A DNA stretch of 64,000 nt, taken from NCBI GenBank assembly GCA_005502805.1, contig SCMY01000009.1, positions 1-64,000 on the forward strand. Reading direction: 5' to 3'. Both the position numbers and the translations under genes were made by a program. This DNA comes from Rhizobiales bacterium 2SD. Its GTDB lineage: Bacteria; Pseudomonadota; Alphaproteobacteria; Rhizobiales; Beijerinckiaceae. Within the stretch, counting starts at the first letter, position 1. Each line of letters begins with the position of its first letter. Below, piece by piece: positions 49,967 to 58,405 of this stretch. The notes beneath the pieces were generated by a model that was given only the letters and a program-made list of their open reading frames with translations, ran no database searches and was not told the DNA's origin.

Positions 49967-52510
49967 ATGACGATGCATGCGAAGCATGAAGCGCCCGCGA
50001 GCGGGCCGGGCACGATCGATATTCCGGTCGACGGGATGACCTGCGCGTCCTGCGTCGGGCGCGTGGAAAAGGCGATCTCAGCTGTTCCCGGCGTCAGCGC
50101 AGCCGCGGTCAACCTTGCGACCGGCAAGGCGCGGGTGACGCTAGCCGGCGCTGAAACCAGCGCGATCGCCGATGCGATCCGCAGCGCCGGTTACGAGCCC
50201 GGCGCGACGACGATCGCGCTGGCGATCTCGGGCATGACCTGCGCGTCCTGCGTCGGGCGGGTCGAGAAGGCGCTGCGCGCTGTACCCGGTGTCTTGAGCG
50301 CCGAGGTGAATCTCGCAACCGAGCGGGCGACGATCGGGGTCGCGGATGGCTCCATCACGCCGGCGCTTGTCGCCGCCGTCGTGGCCGCCGGCTACGAGGC
50401 CAAGCCCCTCGACGAGGGATGCAACGATGATGGCGATGCGGCCGCCGCCCGCCGCGAGGCCGAGCAGAGCGCACTCTTCCGTGCCGTCGTCGTCGCCGCT
50501 CTCGCCACCTTGCCGCTGCTGGTGCTCGAAATGGGGCCGCATCTGAGCGAGGCCTTCCATCACTGGCTCTATGCCCGCATCGACGCCTTCGTGCTGAAGC
50601 TCATCGCCTTCGGCCTCACCACGATCGTGCTGTTCGGGCCGGGCCTGCGCTTCTTCCTGAAGGGCTGGCCGGCGCTCATGCGCGGCGCGCCCGACATGAA
50701 CGCGCTGGTCATGCTCGGCGCCGGCGCCGCCTATGCCTATTCGGTGGTCGCGACCTTCGCGCCGGGCTGGCTGCCGGCCGGCACCGACTACACCTATTTC
50801 GAGACCGGGGCGGTGATCGTCACTCTGATCCTGCTCGGGCGCTGGTTCGAGGCCCGCGCCAAGGGCCGGACCAGCGAGGCGATCAAGCGGTTGGTCCAGT
50901 TGCAGGCGCGCTCGGCGCGGGTGCTGCGCGACGGCGTCGAGAGCGAGATCGCGATCGAGCATGTCCGCGTCGGCGATCTCGTTCTGGTCCGGCCGGGCGA
51001 GAAGATCCCGGTCGACGGCGAAGTCGTCGACGGCGCCTCCTATGTCGACGAAGCCATGGTGACCGGCGAGCCAGCCCCCGCTCACAAGAGTGTCGGCTCG
51101 GCCGTGATCGGCGGCACGATCAACCGCAACGGCGCCTTGCGCTTCCGGGCGGAGAAGGTCGGCGCCGATACCTTGCTCGCCCAGATCCTGCGCATGGTCG
51201 AGCAGGCGCAGGGCGCCAAGCTGCCGATCCAGGCGCTGGTCGACCGTGTCACCAACTGGTTCGTGCCGGCGGTGATCGCCGTCGCACTGGCGACTTTCGC
51301 GGCGTGGCTCGCCTTCGGCCCCTCGCCAGCACTAACCTATGCGCTGGTCAACGCGGTCGCGGTGCTGATCGTCGCCTGCCCCTGCGCCATGGGCCTGGCG
51401 ACCCCGACCTCGATCATGGTCGGCACCGGCCGCGCCGCCGAGCTCGGCATCCTGTTCCGCCAGGGCGCAGCGCTGCAGGGCCTGAGCGAGGTCGGGACCA
51501 TCGCCTTCGACAAGACGGGAACGCTGACCAAGGGCCGGCCCGAGGTGACGCGCTTCATCGCCGCCGAGGGTTTCGCCGAGCAGGACGCGCTGCGCCTCGC
51601 CGCCTCGGCGGAGAGCGCCTCGGAACACCCTTCCGCTGAGGCGATCGTCGCCGAGGCGAAGCGGCGCGGCCTTGCGCTCGCTCCGGCCGCCGACTTCACG
51701 GCCGAGCCCGGCCTCGGCATTTCCGCTCGGGTCGAAGGCCGCGACATCCTGGTCGGCTCGCAGAAGCTGATGGCCCAACGGAAGGTCGCTCTCGGCGACC
51801 TGGCCGACAAGGCCGCCGCTTTCGCCCGCGACGGCGAGAGCCCGCTCTACGTCGCCGTTGACGGCAAGCTCGCCGGCCTCGTCACCGTGGCCGATCAGGT
51901 CAAGCCGGGCTCATCGGCCGCGATCGCGGCGCTGAAGGCGCTCGGCCTGCGCATCGTCATGGTGACCGGCGACAACCGCGCCACCGCCGAGGCGATCGCG
52001 GCCCGGCTCGGCATCGATGCGGTCGAGGCCGAGGTGCTGCCGACAGACAAGGCGGCGATCGTCCAGCGGCTGCAGGCGGATGGAGCCAAGGTCGCCTTCG
52101 TCGGTGACGGCATCAACGACGCTCCCGCCCTGGCCCAGGCCGATATCGGCATCGCCATGGGCGCCGGCACCGACATAGCGATCGAGAGCGCCGACATCGT
52201 GCTGATCTCCGGCGATCTGCGTCACGTGCCGGAAGCGATCGGTCTGTCCAAGGCGACGATGACCAATATCCGTCAGAATCTCGGCTGGGCCTTCGGCTAT
52301 AATGTACTGCTGATCCCGGTTGCGGCCGGCGCGCTCTACCCGCTCTGGGGCGTGCTGATGTCGCCGGTCTTCGCCAGCTTCGCCATGGCCTTCTCCAGCG
52401 TCAGCGTTCTGGCCAACGCACTCAGGCTGCGCCGCTTCTCAGCGCGACAGGACACCATCGCCGCGACGCCGAACTCGGCCCCGGCAACTGCCTTCGGGAG
52501 GATGGGATGA
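49967..52510 (+). CDS. copA: Copper-exporting P1B-type ATPase
   Basis: An 847-residue Cu(I) exporter of the inner membrane. Two N-terminal HMA domains each carry [14 protein letters not shown] (about residues 23-36 and 89-102). The membrane copper site is [11 protein letters not shown], phosphorylation DKTGTLT, and the hinge [11 protein letters not shown]. Helices are eight in number. It is controlled by the CueR box upstream and overlaps cueR by four bases, so the exporter and its sensor are translated together. Confidence 0.96.
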   Translation: MTMHAKHEAPASGPGTIDIPVDGMTCASCVGRVEKAISAVPGVSAAAVNLATGKARVTLAGAETSAIADAIRSAGYEPGATTIALAISGMTCASCVGRVEKALRAVPGVLSAEVNLATERATIGVADGSITPALVAAVVAAGYEAKPLDEGCNDDGDAAAARREAEQSALFRAVVVAALATLPLLVLEMGPHLSEAFHHWLYARIDAFVLKLIAFGLTTIVLFGPGLRFFLKGWPALMRGAPDMNALVMLGAGAAYAYSVVATFAPGWLPAGTDYTYFETGAVIVTLILLGRWFEARAKGRTSEAIKRLVQLQARSARVLRDGVESEIAIEHVRVGDLVLVRPGEKIPVDGEVVDGASYVDEAMVTGEPAPAHKSVGSAVIGGTINRNGALRFRAEKVGADTLLAQILRMVEQAQGAKLPIQALVDRVTNWFVPAVIAVALATFAAWLAFGPSPALTYALVNAVAVLIVACPCAMGLATPTSIMVGTGRAAELGILFRQGAALQGLSEVGTIAFDKTGTLTKGRPEVTRFIAAEGFAEQDALRLAASAESASEHPSAEAIVAEAKRRGLALAPAADFTAEPGLGISARVEGRDILVGSQKLMAQRKVALGDLADKAAAFARDGESPLYVAVDGKLAGLVTVADQVKPGSSAAIAALKALGLRIVMVTGDNRATAEAIAARLGIDAVEAEVLPTDKAAIVQRLQADGAKVAFVGDGINDAPALAQADIGIAMGAGTDIAIESADIVLISGDLRHVPEAIGLSKATMTNIRQNLGWAFGYNVLLIPVAAGALYPLWGVLMSPVFASFAMAFSSVSVLANALRLRRFSARQDTIAATPNSAPATAFGRMG

Positions 52511-52899
52511 ATATCGGACAGGCCGCCGAAGCCTCCGGCGTCAGCGCCAAGATGATCCGCTACTACGAGCAGATCGGGCTGATCGAGCCGCCGGCGCGCT
52601 CGCAATCGGGCTACCGGGTCTATGCCGAGCCGAACGTGCACACGCTGCGCTTCGTGCGCCGTGCCCGCAGCCTCGGCTTCTCGGTCGAGGAGACCGGAGC
52701 GCTGCTGGCGCTCTGGCGCGACCGCTCGCGGGCGAGCGCCGATGTGAAGACGCTGGCGCTGAAGCATGTCGCCGAGCTGGAAGAGAAGGCGGCGGCGTTG
52801 CAGGCGATGGCGGCGACGCTGCGCCACCTCGCCAGCCATTGCCATGGCGACAAGCGGCCGGACTGCCCGATCCTCGACAAGATCGGCTCGCCGAACTGA
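52507..52899 (+). CDS. cueR: Copper-responsive MerR-family regulator CueR
   Basis: A 130-residue CueR. The winged HTH ([23 protein letters not shown]) precedes the dimer helix. The Cu(I) loop has C112 and C120 ([12 protein letters not shown]), and residue 77 is serine, as in monovalent-metal sensors; the same positions occur in E. coli CueR. It activates copA at the box 49905-49935. An inverted repeat after it may end transcription. Confidence 0.95.
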   Translation: MNIGQAAEASGVSAKMIRYYEQIGLIEPPARSQSGYRVYAEPNVHTLRFVRRARSLGFSVEETGALLALWRDRSRASADVKTLALKHVAELEEKAAALQAMAATLRHLASHCHGDKRPDCPILDKIGSPN

Positions 52900-52914
52900 G
52901 ACGCTGTAAAGCAA

Positions 52915-52946
52915 AACGCCGGAGGCCTTTCCAGGCCCCCGGCGTT
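52915..52946 (-). terminator. Intrinsic terminator between cueR and the 93-residue gene
   Basis: A strong hairpin pairs AACGCCGGAGGCCT (from 52915) with the region to 52946 around a short loop. On the minus strand it is followed by TTTTGC, so it best serves the leftward hypothetical gene; it may also stop cueR transcripts. Confidence 0.75.
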
Positions 52947-52984
52947 CGACAATACAATGAAGAATGCGGTGTCGGCAGCGCCGC

Positions 52985-53266
52985 TCAGCGCCGCATCGCC
53001 TCGGCAAGGCGCGGCGAAAAGGTGCGGGCCGGCCGGCGGACGACCACGACAGACCGGTTCGGCGTCATCACCGTGGTGCGGTGCGCAGCCTTGCGGATCA
53101 GCGGCACGACTTCGGCGACGGGCACGCCCATCAGCTGAGCGGCGAGCTCGGCCTGGTGCTCCGGCGAATCGCTCATGCACTGCGCCGCCGTCACCGCCTC
53201 TTCGAGGGTCGGCAGCTCTTTGCGCGGGCGCAGGATGCGCGGCGGGGGATTCTTGTAGTCGGGCAT
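52985..53266 (-). CDS. Small hypothetical protein
   Basis: A 93-residue basic soluble protein that I do not recognise. It starts MPDYKNPPPRILRPRKEL and ends with Arg-rich segments; a helical middle (LEEAVTAAQCMSDSPEHQAELAAQLMG) contains its only cysteine. AAGGAG precedes the ATG by five bases. Upstream on the minus strand lies a perfect TTGTGCA-C-TGCACAA palindrome. Function unknown; a DNA- or granule-associated regulator is only a guess. Confidence 0.65.
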   Translation of the reverse strand: MPDYKNPPPRILRPRKELPTLEEAVTAAQCMSDSPEHQAELAAQLMGVPVAEVVPLIRKAAHRTTVMTPNRSVVVVRRPARTFSPRLAEAMRR

Positions 53267-53301
53267 CTCGATGGCTCCTTGGATGCCTAAAATAGCACTT
53301 A

Positions 53302-53316
53302 TTGTGCACTGCACAA
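53302..53316. promoter_or_regulatory. TGCA-type palindrome before the 93-residue gene
   Basis: TTGTGCA-C-TGCACAA is a perfect 7-1-7 palindrome 36 bases in front of the small gene, in an AT-rich gap shared with the divergent P450 gene. A further TGCA-rich stretch lies near 53335-53352. It looks like a regulator binding site of unknown identity. Confidence 0.55.
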
Positions 53317-53468
53317 GATTGCGTGGATTATTCTCTGCAATGCAACAATCGCAGAGCGGACTGGCACGCGGCTTGCGCCTTTGGAATGCCTAAAACCGGC
53401 AGGAGATTGTCGGCTTCAGAGCCGGTTCCGACCGGCTGGCTCGATTCGTCTCCATAGGGAGAGACTTC

Positions 53469-54890
53469 ATGAGCGTAGCGGATACGGCCATGCCAGCCGC
53501 GCAGGCCCGTCGGCGTCGCCCTCCGGCCCCCGAGCCGGAAGAGCGCGAGTTCGGCCGGCTCGAATTGCTGCTGCGCCTGCGCCGCAACCCGCTGACGATC
53601 TGGCGGGCGCGCCATTTCCGCGAGCCGATCGTCGCCGGCGAGGGCCTGTTCGGCTATGGCGTCGTCGTTTCCGATCCTGAGGTCGTGCGGCACGTGCTGG
53701 TCGAGAACGCAGCGAACTACCGCAAGGACGACCTGCAGCGCACCGTCCTCGCGCCCGGGCTCGGCGAAGGGCTGCTGACGGCGGAAGGCGAGGCCTGGAA
53801 GCGGGCACGGCGGACCCTGGCGCCGCTGTTCACGCCACGCTCGGTCGCAACGCTGGCGCAACGCATGACGGAGCCGGCGGAGCGCACGGCCATGCGGATG
53901 GCGCGCCGCCGCAGCGGCCGCATCGTCGACATCTCAGCCGACATGACGCGCGTCACCTACGACATTCTGGCCGAGACGATGTTCTCGAACGCGATCGCCG
54001 GCGGCGCCGACGCCTTCGGCAAGGCGCTGACCCGCTATTTCGAGACGCAGGGGCGGATCGATCCGCTCGACGTGCTCGGCGCACCGACCTGGTTGCCGCG
54101 CATCGGCCGCTGGATGGCCCGGCCCGCGATCTCGTTCTTCGAGGCTCAGGTCAAGACGATCATCGCCGAGCGGCAGCGCCTGCATGCCGACGGTGCCTGG
54201 AAGACGGAGAAGCCGGACCTGCTCGACGCCCTGCTCGCGGCGCGCGATCCCGAGACGGGAACAGGGCTCAGCGAGGCCGAGGTCGGCGCCAACATCGTCA
54301 CCTTCATCGGTGCCGGCCATGAGACCACCGCCAACGCCCTGACCTGGTCGCTCTACCTCATCTCGCTGGCGCCCGATATGCGCGACGCGCTCGAAACCGA
54401 GATCGATTCCGCCGGCGATGATCTCGCAGCCGCGGCGCTGTCCGGCGACCGCCTCGCGCTCACCCGCGCCGTCATCGAAGAGGCGATGCGGCTCTATCCG
54501 CCGGTGCCGTCACTGTCGCGGACGGCCCTGGCCGACGACGTGGCGGGCGCGTGCGTCATCCCCGAGGGCGCACTGGTGGTGATCTCGCCCTATCTGCTGC
54601 ACAGGCACCAGACGCTTTGGCAGGCGCCGGATCAGTTCCGGCCGGAGCGCTTCCTGCCAGGGGCCCGTGAAGCGATCTCCCGTTACGCCTATCTGCCCTT
54701 CGGAGCCGGACCGAGGATCTGCATCGGTCAGCAATTCGCGATGGTCGAAGCGGTGATCGTACTGGCCGTACTGTTGCGGCGGCTACGTTTCGACTATGCC
54801 GGGAGTGACGCACCCATGCCGGTCCAACGCATCACACTGCGTCCAGGCCAGGGCATGCCGATGCGGGTCACGGTACGGCGCACCAGGTGA
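53469..54890 (+). CDS. Cytochrome P450
   Basis: A 473-residue P450, soluble. The I-helix oxygen motif is GAGHETTA, the ExxR motif lies in EEAMRLYPP, and the heme loop is FGAGPRICIGQQF, with cysteine as the iron ligand. The N-terminal 20 residues are disordered and Arg/Pro-rich. It resembles CYP102/CYP110-like fatty-acid-type P450s in overall pattern. No redox partner gene is adjacent, so it likely uses a shared ferredoxin system. Substrate unknown. Confidence 0.93.
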   Translation: MSVADTAMPAAQARRRRPPAPEPEEREFGRLELLLRLRRNPLTIWRARHFREPIVAGEGLFGYGVVVSDPEVVRHVLVENAANYRKDDLQRTVLAPGLGEGLLTAEGEAWKRARRTLAPLFTPRSVATLAQRMTEPAERTAMRMARRRSGRIVDISADMTRVTYDILAETMFSNAIAGGADAFGKALTRYFETQGRIDPLDVLGAPTWLPRIGRWMARPAISFFEAQVKTIIAERQRLHADGAWKTEKPDLLDALLAARDPETGTGLSEAEVGANIVTFIGAGHETTANALTWSLYLISLAPDMRDALETEIDSAGDDLAAAALSGDRLALTRAVIEEAMRLYPPVPSLSRTALADDVAGACVIPEGALVVISPYLLHRHQTLWQAPDQFRPERFLPGAREAISRYAYLPFGAGPRICIGQQFAMVEAVIVLAVLLRRLRFDYAGSDAPMPVQRITLRPGQGMPMRVTVRRTR

Positions 54891-55259
54891 TGATGCGCGC
54901 AACCCACCGAGGCGAATTAACCACAGCTGCCGGAAAAGCGTTAAAGATGAACGCCGTGTTTTTAAAGATGTCGCACCGGCGAGGCTCGATGCGGCCGAAC
55001 AGCCCGGACACGAAACCCCGCGAAGCCCCGCCATTCTTGGCTCCTCGGGCCGCCGCGAGCATGCAAACATTTTAAAACTTGGCAAAATCGTGACAAACTA
55101 CGCCGGGCCTTGCCCAAAAAAGGCCAATATGGAACAGATGCCAGGTGTGGTGCCGTGTGGTTCCGCCCGCATCTGCGAAACTGGCTCTGCCAGCTGCAAG
55201 GGCTACCAGATTGTTGGCACCATCCATTTTGGAAGCAACTTTTTTACTGGGGTGACGTG
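54891..55259 (+). other. Non-coding stretch before a lipoprotein gene
   Basis: No gene is supported here. The 369 bases are less GC-rich than the genes on either side, with T/A runs near 54955-54970, 55070-55090 and 55235-55250 that could hold promoter elements for the lipoprotein gene. Frames that stay open in this stretch lack coding character. No clear inverted repeat or known motif is visible to me. Confidence 0.5.
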
Positions 55260-55715
55260 ATGCATGCCAAGACCTTGAAGGCCGGAACCATCCTCGTCGC
55301 GGGCGCGCTCGCGCTTGGCGGCTGCACCCAGTCGCAGGAACGCGTTGCGGCTGGTGGCGCACTCGGCGCCGGCGCCGGCGCCCTGATCGGCGGCGCGGCC
55401 GGCGGCTGGCGCGGCGCGGCGATCGGCGCCCTGATCGGCGGTGTCGCCGGCCTCGTCATCGCCGACGCGATCGAGAAGGAGCGCGCTCGCGAGGCGGCCT
55501 ATATCGCCGCGCGCTCGGGTGGCTCGAACGTTCAGAGCTTCCGCAATTCGAGCGGCCAGGCCGTCGTCGTGCGCGCCCGCACCGTGCGCACCTACAACAA
55601 CAGCCAGGGCCAGCGCATCCGCGTCGTCGAGCGTAGCGTGACCCGCGAAGGCAAGGCCGCCGGCACCGACCAGGTCGAGGTCAATCTGGCCACGAACGAA
55701 GCCTCCGGCATCTGA
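55260..55715 (+). CDS. Glycine-zipper lipoprotein
   Basis: A 151-residue predicted outer-membrane lipoprotein. The signal sequence ends at the lipobox LALGGC. Residues about 33-70 form a glycine-zipper membrane hairpin (GGALGAGAGALIGGAAGGW...IGALIGGVAGLVIADAI), as in SlyB and the Rickettsia 17-kDa antigen. The C-terminal part is a small beta-rich domain (VVVRARTVRTYNN). ATG 55260 is chosen at the signal-peptide start. It may maintain envelope integrity. Confidence 0.85.
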   Translation: MHAKTLKAGTILVAGALALGGCTQSQERVAAGGALGAGAGALIGGAAGGWRGAAIGALIGGVAGLVIADAIEKERAREAAYIAARSGGSNVQSFRNSSGQAVVVRARTVRTYNNSQGQRIRVVERSVTREGKAAGTDQVEVNLATNEASGI

Positions 55716-55735
55716 GCCGTAGGCAATCGAGAATC

Positions 55736-55763
55736 GGTCCCCCCTCGCTTGCGAGGGGGGACC
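55736..55763. terminator. Perfect 13-base hairpin without a T tract
   Basis: GGTCCCCCCTCGC and GCGAGGGGGGACC are fully complementary around a TT centre, which gives a very stable hairpin between the lipoprotein stop and the next start. No T run follows; it could end transcripts, block read-through translation, or be a protein-binding dyad. Confidence 0.6.
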
Positions 55764-55782
55764 CCATGAGTACCGAACCGAG

Positions 55783-57612
55783 ATGACTGCGCGCGCGCTG
55801 ACGAAACGAGCCCTTTGCCTGACGGTTGCCTGCCTCACGGCGGCGTCGCCGGTGGCGGCTACGGCGCAGACGCAGATGATGCAGGGATTCGATCCCTACA
55901 ACCCGTTCGGATCCGCCGCTCAGATCCTCTGGCAGCGCATCCAGCAGCAATGCCCCCAGCTCAAGCTGCCGGTCACCATCGGCATCGCCTCGCGCCCCGC
56001 GACGCGCGACGCCTTCACGACCGACCAGGGCAACAACATCATGCAGCAGATCCGGGCTGCATTCTCGAACATCCCGGGCATCACGATGGCGCCCTGGCTC
56101 GACATCGACCCGATCAAGGGCATCGTCGACACCGGCGTCCTCGACAATCCTCTGGCCGGCGACAACAAGGAACAGCTCAGCAAGATCCAGCTCGAGGTCC
56201 GGGCATCCGGCTACAAGGTCGGCGCAGCGACGCGCTTCAACCTGTCGGCGCATGGCTGGAACGGCTATGAGAGCTGCTCGCCGAGTCTCGACCCGTTCCC
56301 TGTTTCCCAGGATTTCATCGGCGAGGAATACAGCTCGACCGACGAGCTCTTCAACAAGGTCGCCGCCGGGGTCTGGGCAGCCTCGGTCGACACCGCCAAC
56401 CCGATGACCCTGTCGGTCAGGATGCTGAGCGGGTTGCCGGTCAGCCCCGGCTGGCAGGAATTCTTCTCCGACAAGCTCCGGCGCGCGCTGAGCAAGCAGA
56501 ACGCCGAGGAGAAGGAGACCAAGATCCGGGCCGAGCGCCATGTCTCGCTCGTGATCGCCCACGACCCGGCCGGCGCCGAGGACAAGCGCTGGGAAGGCAT
56601 GGTCACCGTCGATCCGCGCCCGCTCGGCTACCGGATCTCGGTCAGCGTCAACCGCCGCAACACGACGCCGATCTCCGAGGACGGGCTGGTCACGCTCGAC
56701 GAATTGCCGACCATGCAGCAATGGGCCGCGCTCGGCCCCGAGGCGCAGACGCCGCGGCTCGACCAGACGCCGATGCGGGTCAACGCACGCATCGAAGGCG
56801 GCCGTGCCCTGCAGCAATACCCCTTCCTGGTCGCGCAGGAATCTTATGTCGAGGTCGATATCCCGACCGGCAGCGTCCGTGGCCCGCACCCCGCCGTGCC
56901 CGTCGATGTCCTCGGCCGCAACAACGCCCCGATGAAGACCATCCACATCGCCAATCCGAGCCGGCCGAATCTGCGGCGCTACAAGCTCGGCCCCGGCGAG
57001 TACACGATCCGGGTCGCGAGCGCCGGCCCCGTCGCGCAGGACTTCCAGCTGCGCGCGCGCGCCGTCGACACCAACGAGATGCTGATGCCGGAAGCGCCGG
57101 GCAGGCTGCTCCGCCGCTATCAGGACTGGTACGCCAGCGTCGTTGAAGATCCGCGCACCGGCCAGCGCACCTGCTTCGCCTATACCGCCGCACAGGAAGC
57201 CGGGCCGCGCTACTGGCGCGAACAGGCGCCGTTCATCCTGCTGCAGGCGAGCAGCGGCGGTAACGGCGATCTCCAGCACCTGATCGAGGACAAGCGCTAC
57301 TACAAGCCGAACACGCCGTTCGAGGCGGTGATCCGGGAAGGTGGCGGCATGGCGCGCCGGCTCAATGCGGCTCCCACCGCGGCAGGCAACTTCATTCGTC
57401 CGATGAAGCAGGGCTCGAACGGCCAGCCGATCCTGGATATGGACGCGGTCGCCGGCTACAATCGGGGCACGACGCTCGAGATCAGGGGCACTGCGCCTGA
57501 CGGGCGCCCGGCCCATGTGATCTACTCGCTGCAGGGCTACCGCGCCGCCGTCAACGCCATGTCGCTCGAATGCGGCCGGCGCGACCTCGCCAACGCCCTG
57601 GTCTGGAAGTAA
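55783..57612 (+). CDS. Exported protein of unknown function
   Basis: A 609-residue protein with a signal peptide (ending AATAQ). I recognise no domain. The N-terminal third (LKLPVTIGIASRPATRD...PGITMAPWLDIDP...LEVRASGYKVG) reads like an alternating alpha/beta fold; the rest is beta-rich, with five or more cysteines, including SCSP and TCFAY. It lies 68 bases after the lipoprotein gene and heads the 55.8-64 kb group. The composition is that of a secreted or periplasmic protein. No catalytic motif is apparent. Confidence 0.75.
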   Translation: MTARALTKRALCLTVACLTAASPVAATAQTQMMQGFDPYNPFGSAAQILWQRIQQQCPQLKLPVTIGIASRPATRDAFTTDQGNNIMQQIRAAFSNIPGITMAPWLDIDPIKGIVDTGVLDNPLAGDNKEQLSKIQLEVRASGYKVGAATRFNLSAHGWNGYESCSPSLDPFPVSQDFIGEEYSSTDELFNKVAAGVWAASVDTANPMTLSVRMLSGLPVSPGWQEFFSDKLRRALSKQNAEEKETKIRAERHVSLVIAHDPAGAEDKRWEGMVTVDPRPLGYRISVSVNRRNTTPISEDGLVTLDELPTMQQWAALGPEAQTPRLDQTPMRVNARIEGGRALQQYPFLVAQESYVEVDIPTGSVRGPHPAVPVDVLGRNNAPMKTIHIANPSRPNLRRYKLGPGEYTIRVASAGPVAQDFQLRARAVDTNEMLMPEAPGRLLRRYQDWYASVVEDPRTGQRTCFAYTAAQEAGPRYWREQAPFILLQASSGGNGDLQHLIEDKRYYKPNTPFEAVIREGGGMARRLNAAPTAAGNFIRPMKQGSNGQPILDMDAVAGYNRGTTLEIRGTAPDGRPAHVIYSLQGYRAAVNAMSLECGRRDLANALVWK

Positions 57613-57629
57613 TCGGCCGACCCATGCGC

Positions 57630-58202
57630 TCAGGCCAGCGCCAGCGCCGCCTGCGTCGCCTGCATGTCTCCGGCCGGCTCAAAACGGATCAGCCCCCGCC
57701 GAACACCGGTTACCGTGTCGAGCACCGCCGGAAGCGAGCGGGCGGAGCGTTCGAGCACGCCGAGCATGGCGGGAGCCAGGCGCGGATCGTTCCAGACTTC
57801 CTGGGCACGACGGCCGAATGGCGCGAGGAAGGGCTCGATCCCGCTCCAGGCGAGGATGATCTCGCGTGGGCGGGTCGCCGCCGCCTGGAGGCCCGACAGG
57901 ATGCGTTCGATGATCGGAGCCCAGACGCCGTCGTCATAGCGTCCCGCGGGCAGGAGGACGATCAACCGCCCCGCCTCCAGCAGGGCCGCCTGGGCCTGCG
58001 AGGCGGCCTGAGCCGGATCGCGGAAAACCCGCGGCAGCAGGCGCGGCGCGACAAAGCTCGCCTCGACCTCGCGAGCTTCGGCCCCGAGGGCTTCCGACAG
58101 CAGCATTCGGCGCGACGCAACGTCCTCGCCGACGGCCGTCATGCCGAGCGCCGCCGGCAAAGCGGCCGGCAGCGCCGCGAAGCAAACCGATTCTGCCGCC
58201 AT
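57630..58202 (-). CDS. Hypothetical protein, divergent from the SrfB-like pair
   Basis: A 190-residue protein with a small-hydrophobic and charged composition (RLIVLLPAGRYDDGVW, REIILAWSGIEPFLAPFG). It has no signal peptide or known motif. ATG 58202 (MAAESV) is preferred; earlier in-frame codons up to 58364 would overlap the region in front of the divergent gene. It converges on the 609-residue protein gene with an 17-base gap. Coding character is better than the opposite strand. I cannot assign a function. Confidence 0.5.
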   Translation of the reverse strand: MAAESVCFAALPAALPAALGMTAVGEDVASRRMLLSEALGAEAREVEASFVAPRLLPRVFRDPAQAASQAQAALLEAGRLIVLLPAGRYDDGVWAPIIERILSGLQAAATRPREIILAWSGIEPFLAPFGRRAQEVWNDPRLAPAMLGVLERSARSLPAVLDTVTGVRRGLIRFEPAGDMQATQAALALA

Positions 58203-58326
58203 CGCATTCCGCTCCGTTCGAACCATCGCCATGCCGTACCCGATGTCCCGGGCAGGCAGGTTTCCGCAGAGGCGGCCAACCGGCCGCAAGATCAGGCCCG
58301 AGCGACGAAAGTCGAGCCCGTGGCAT

Positions 58327-58338
58327 GTCTTGCAAGAC
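58327..58338. promoter_or_regulatory. Candidate dyad GTCTTGCAAGAC
   Basis: A perfect 12-base palindrome in the 200-base divergent region between the 190-residue gene and the 794-residue gene. It may be a regulator site, but such short palindromes also occur by chance. Confidence 0.3.
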
Positions 58339-58405
58339 GGCGGGCCATCGCGCAAGGTCCGCACACATTGTTCCGCTCAGCCCGACTTCTCCGGAGCCCG
58401 TTTCC

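Noticed and set aside
55766-55786. Short ATG frame just after the 55736 hairpin
   Set aside because: Only six codons before a stop that overlaps the next start; too short to call, although it could be a leader peptide.
55681-57516. Open frame of 611 codons antisense to the 609-residue exported protein
   Set aside because: Arg/Asp/Gly-rich shadow. The sense frame has a signal peptide and balanced composition.
58203-58364. N-terminal extension of the 190-residue protein with a CKTCH motif resembling a heme c site
   Set aside because: The codons lie in the divergent upstream region, there is no signal peptide, and a lone CxxCH can occur by chance.
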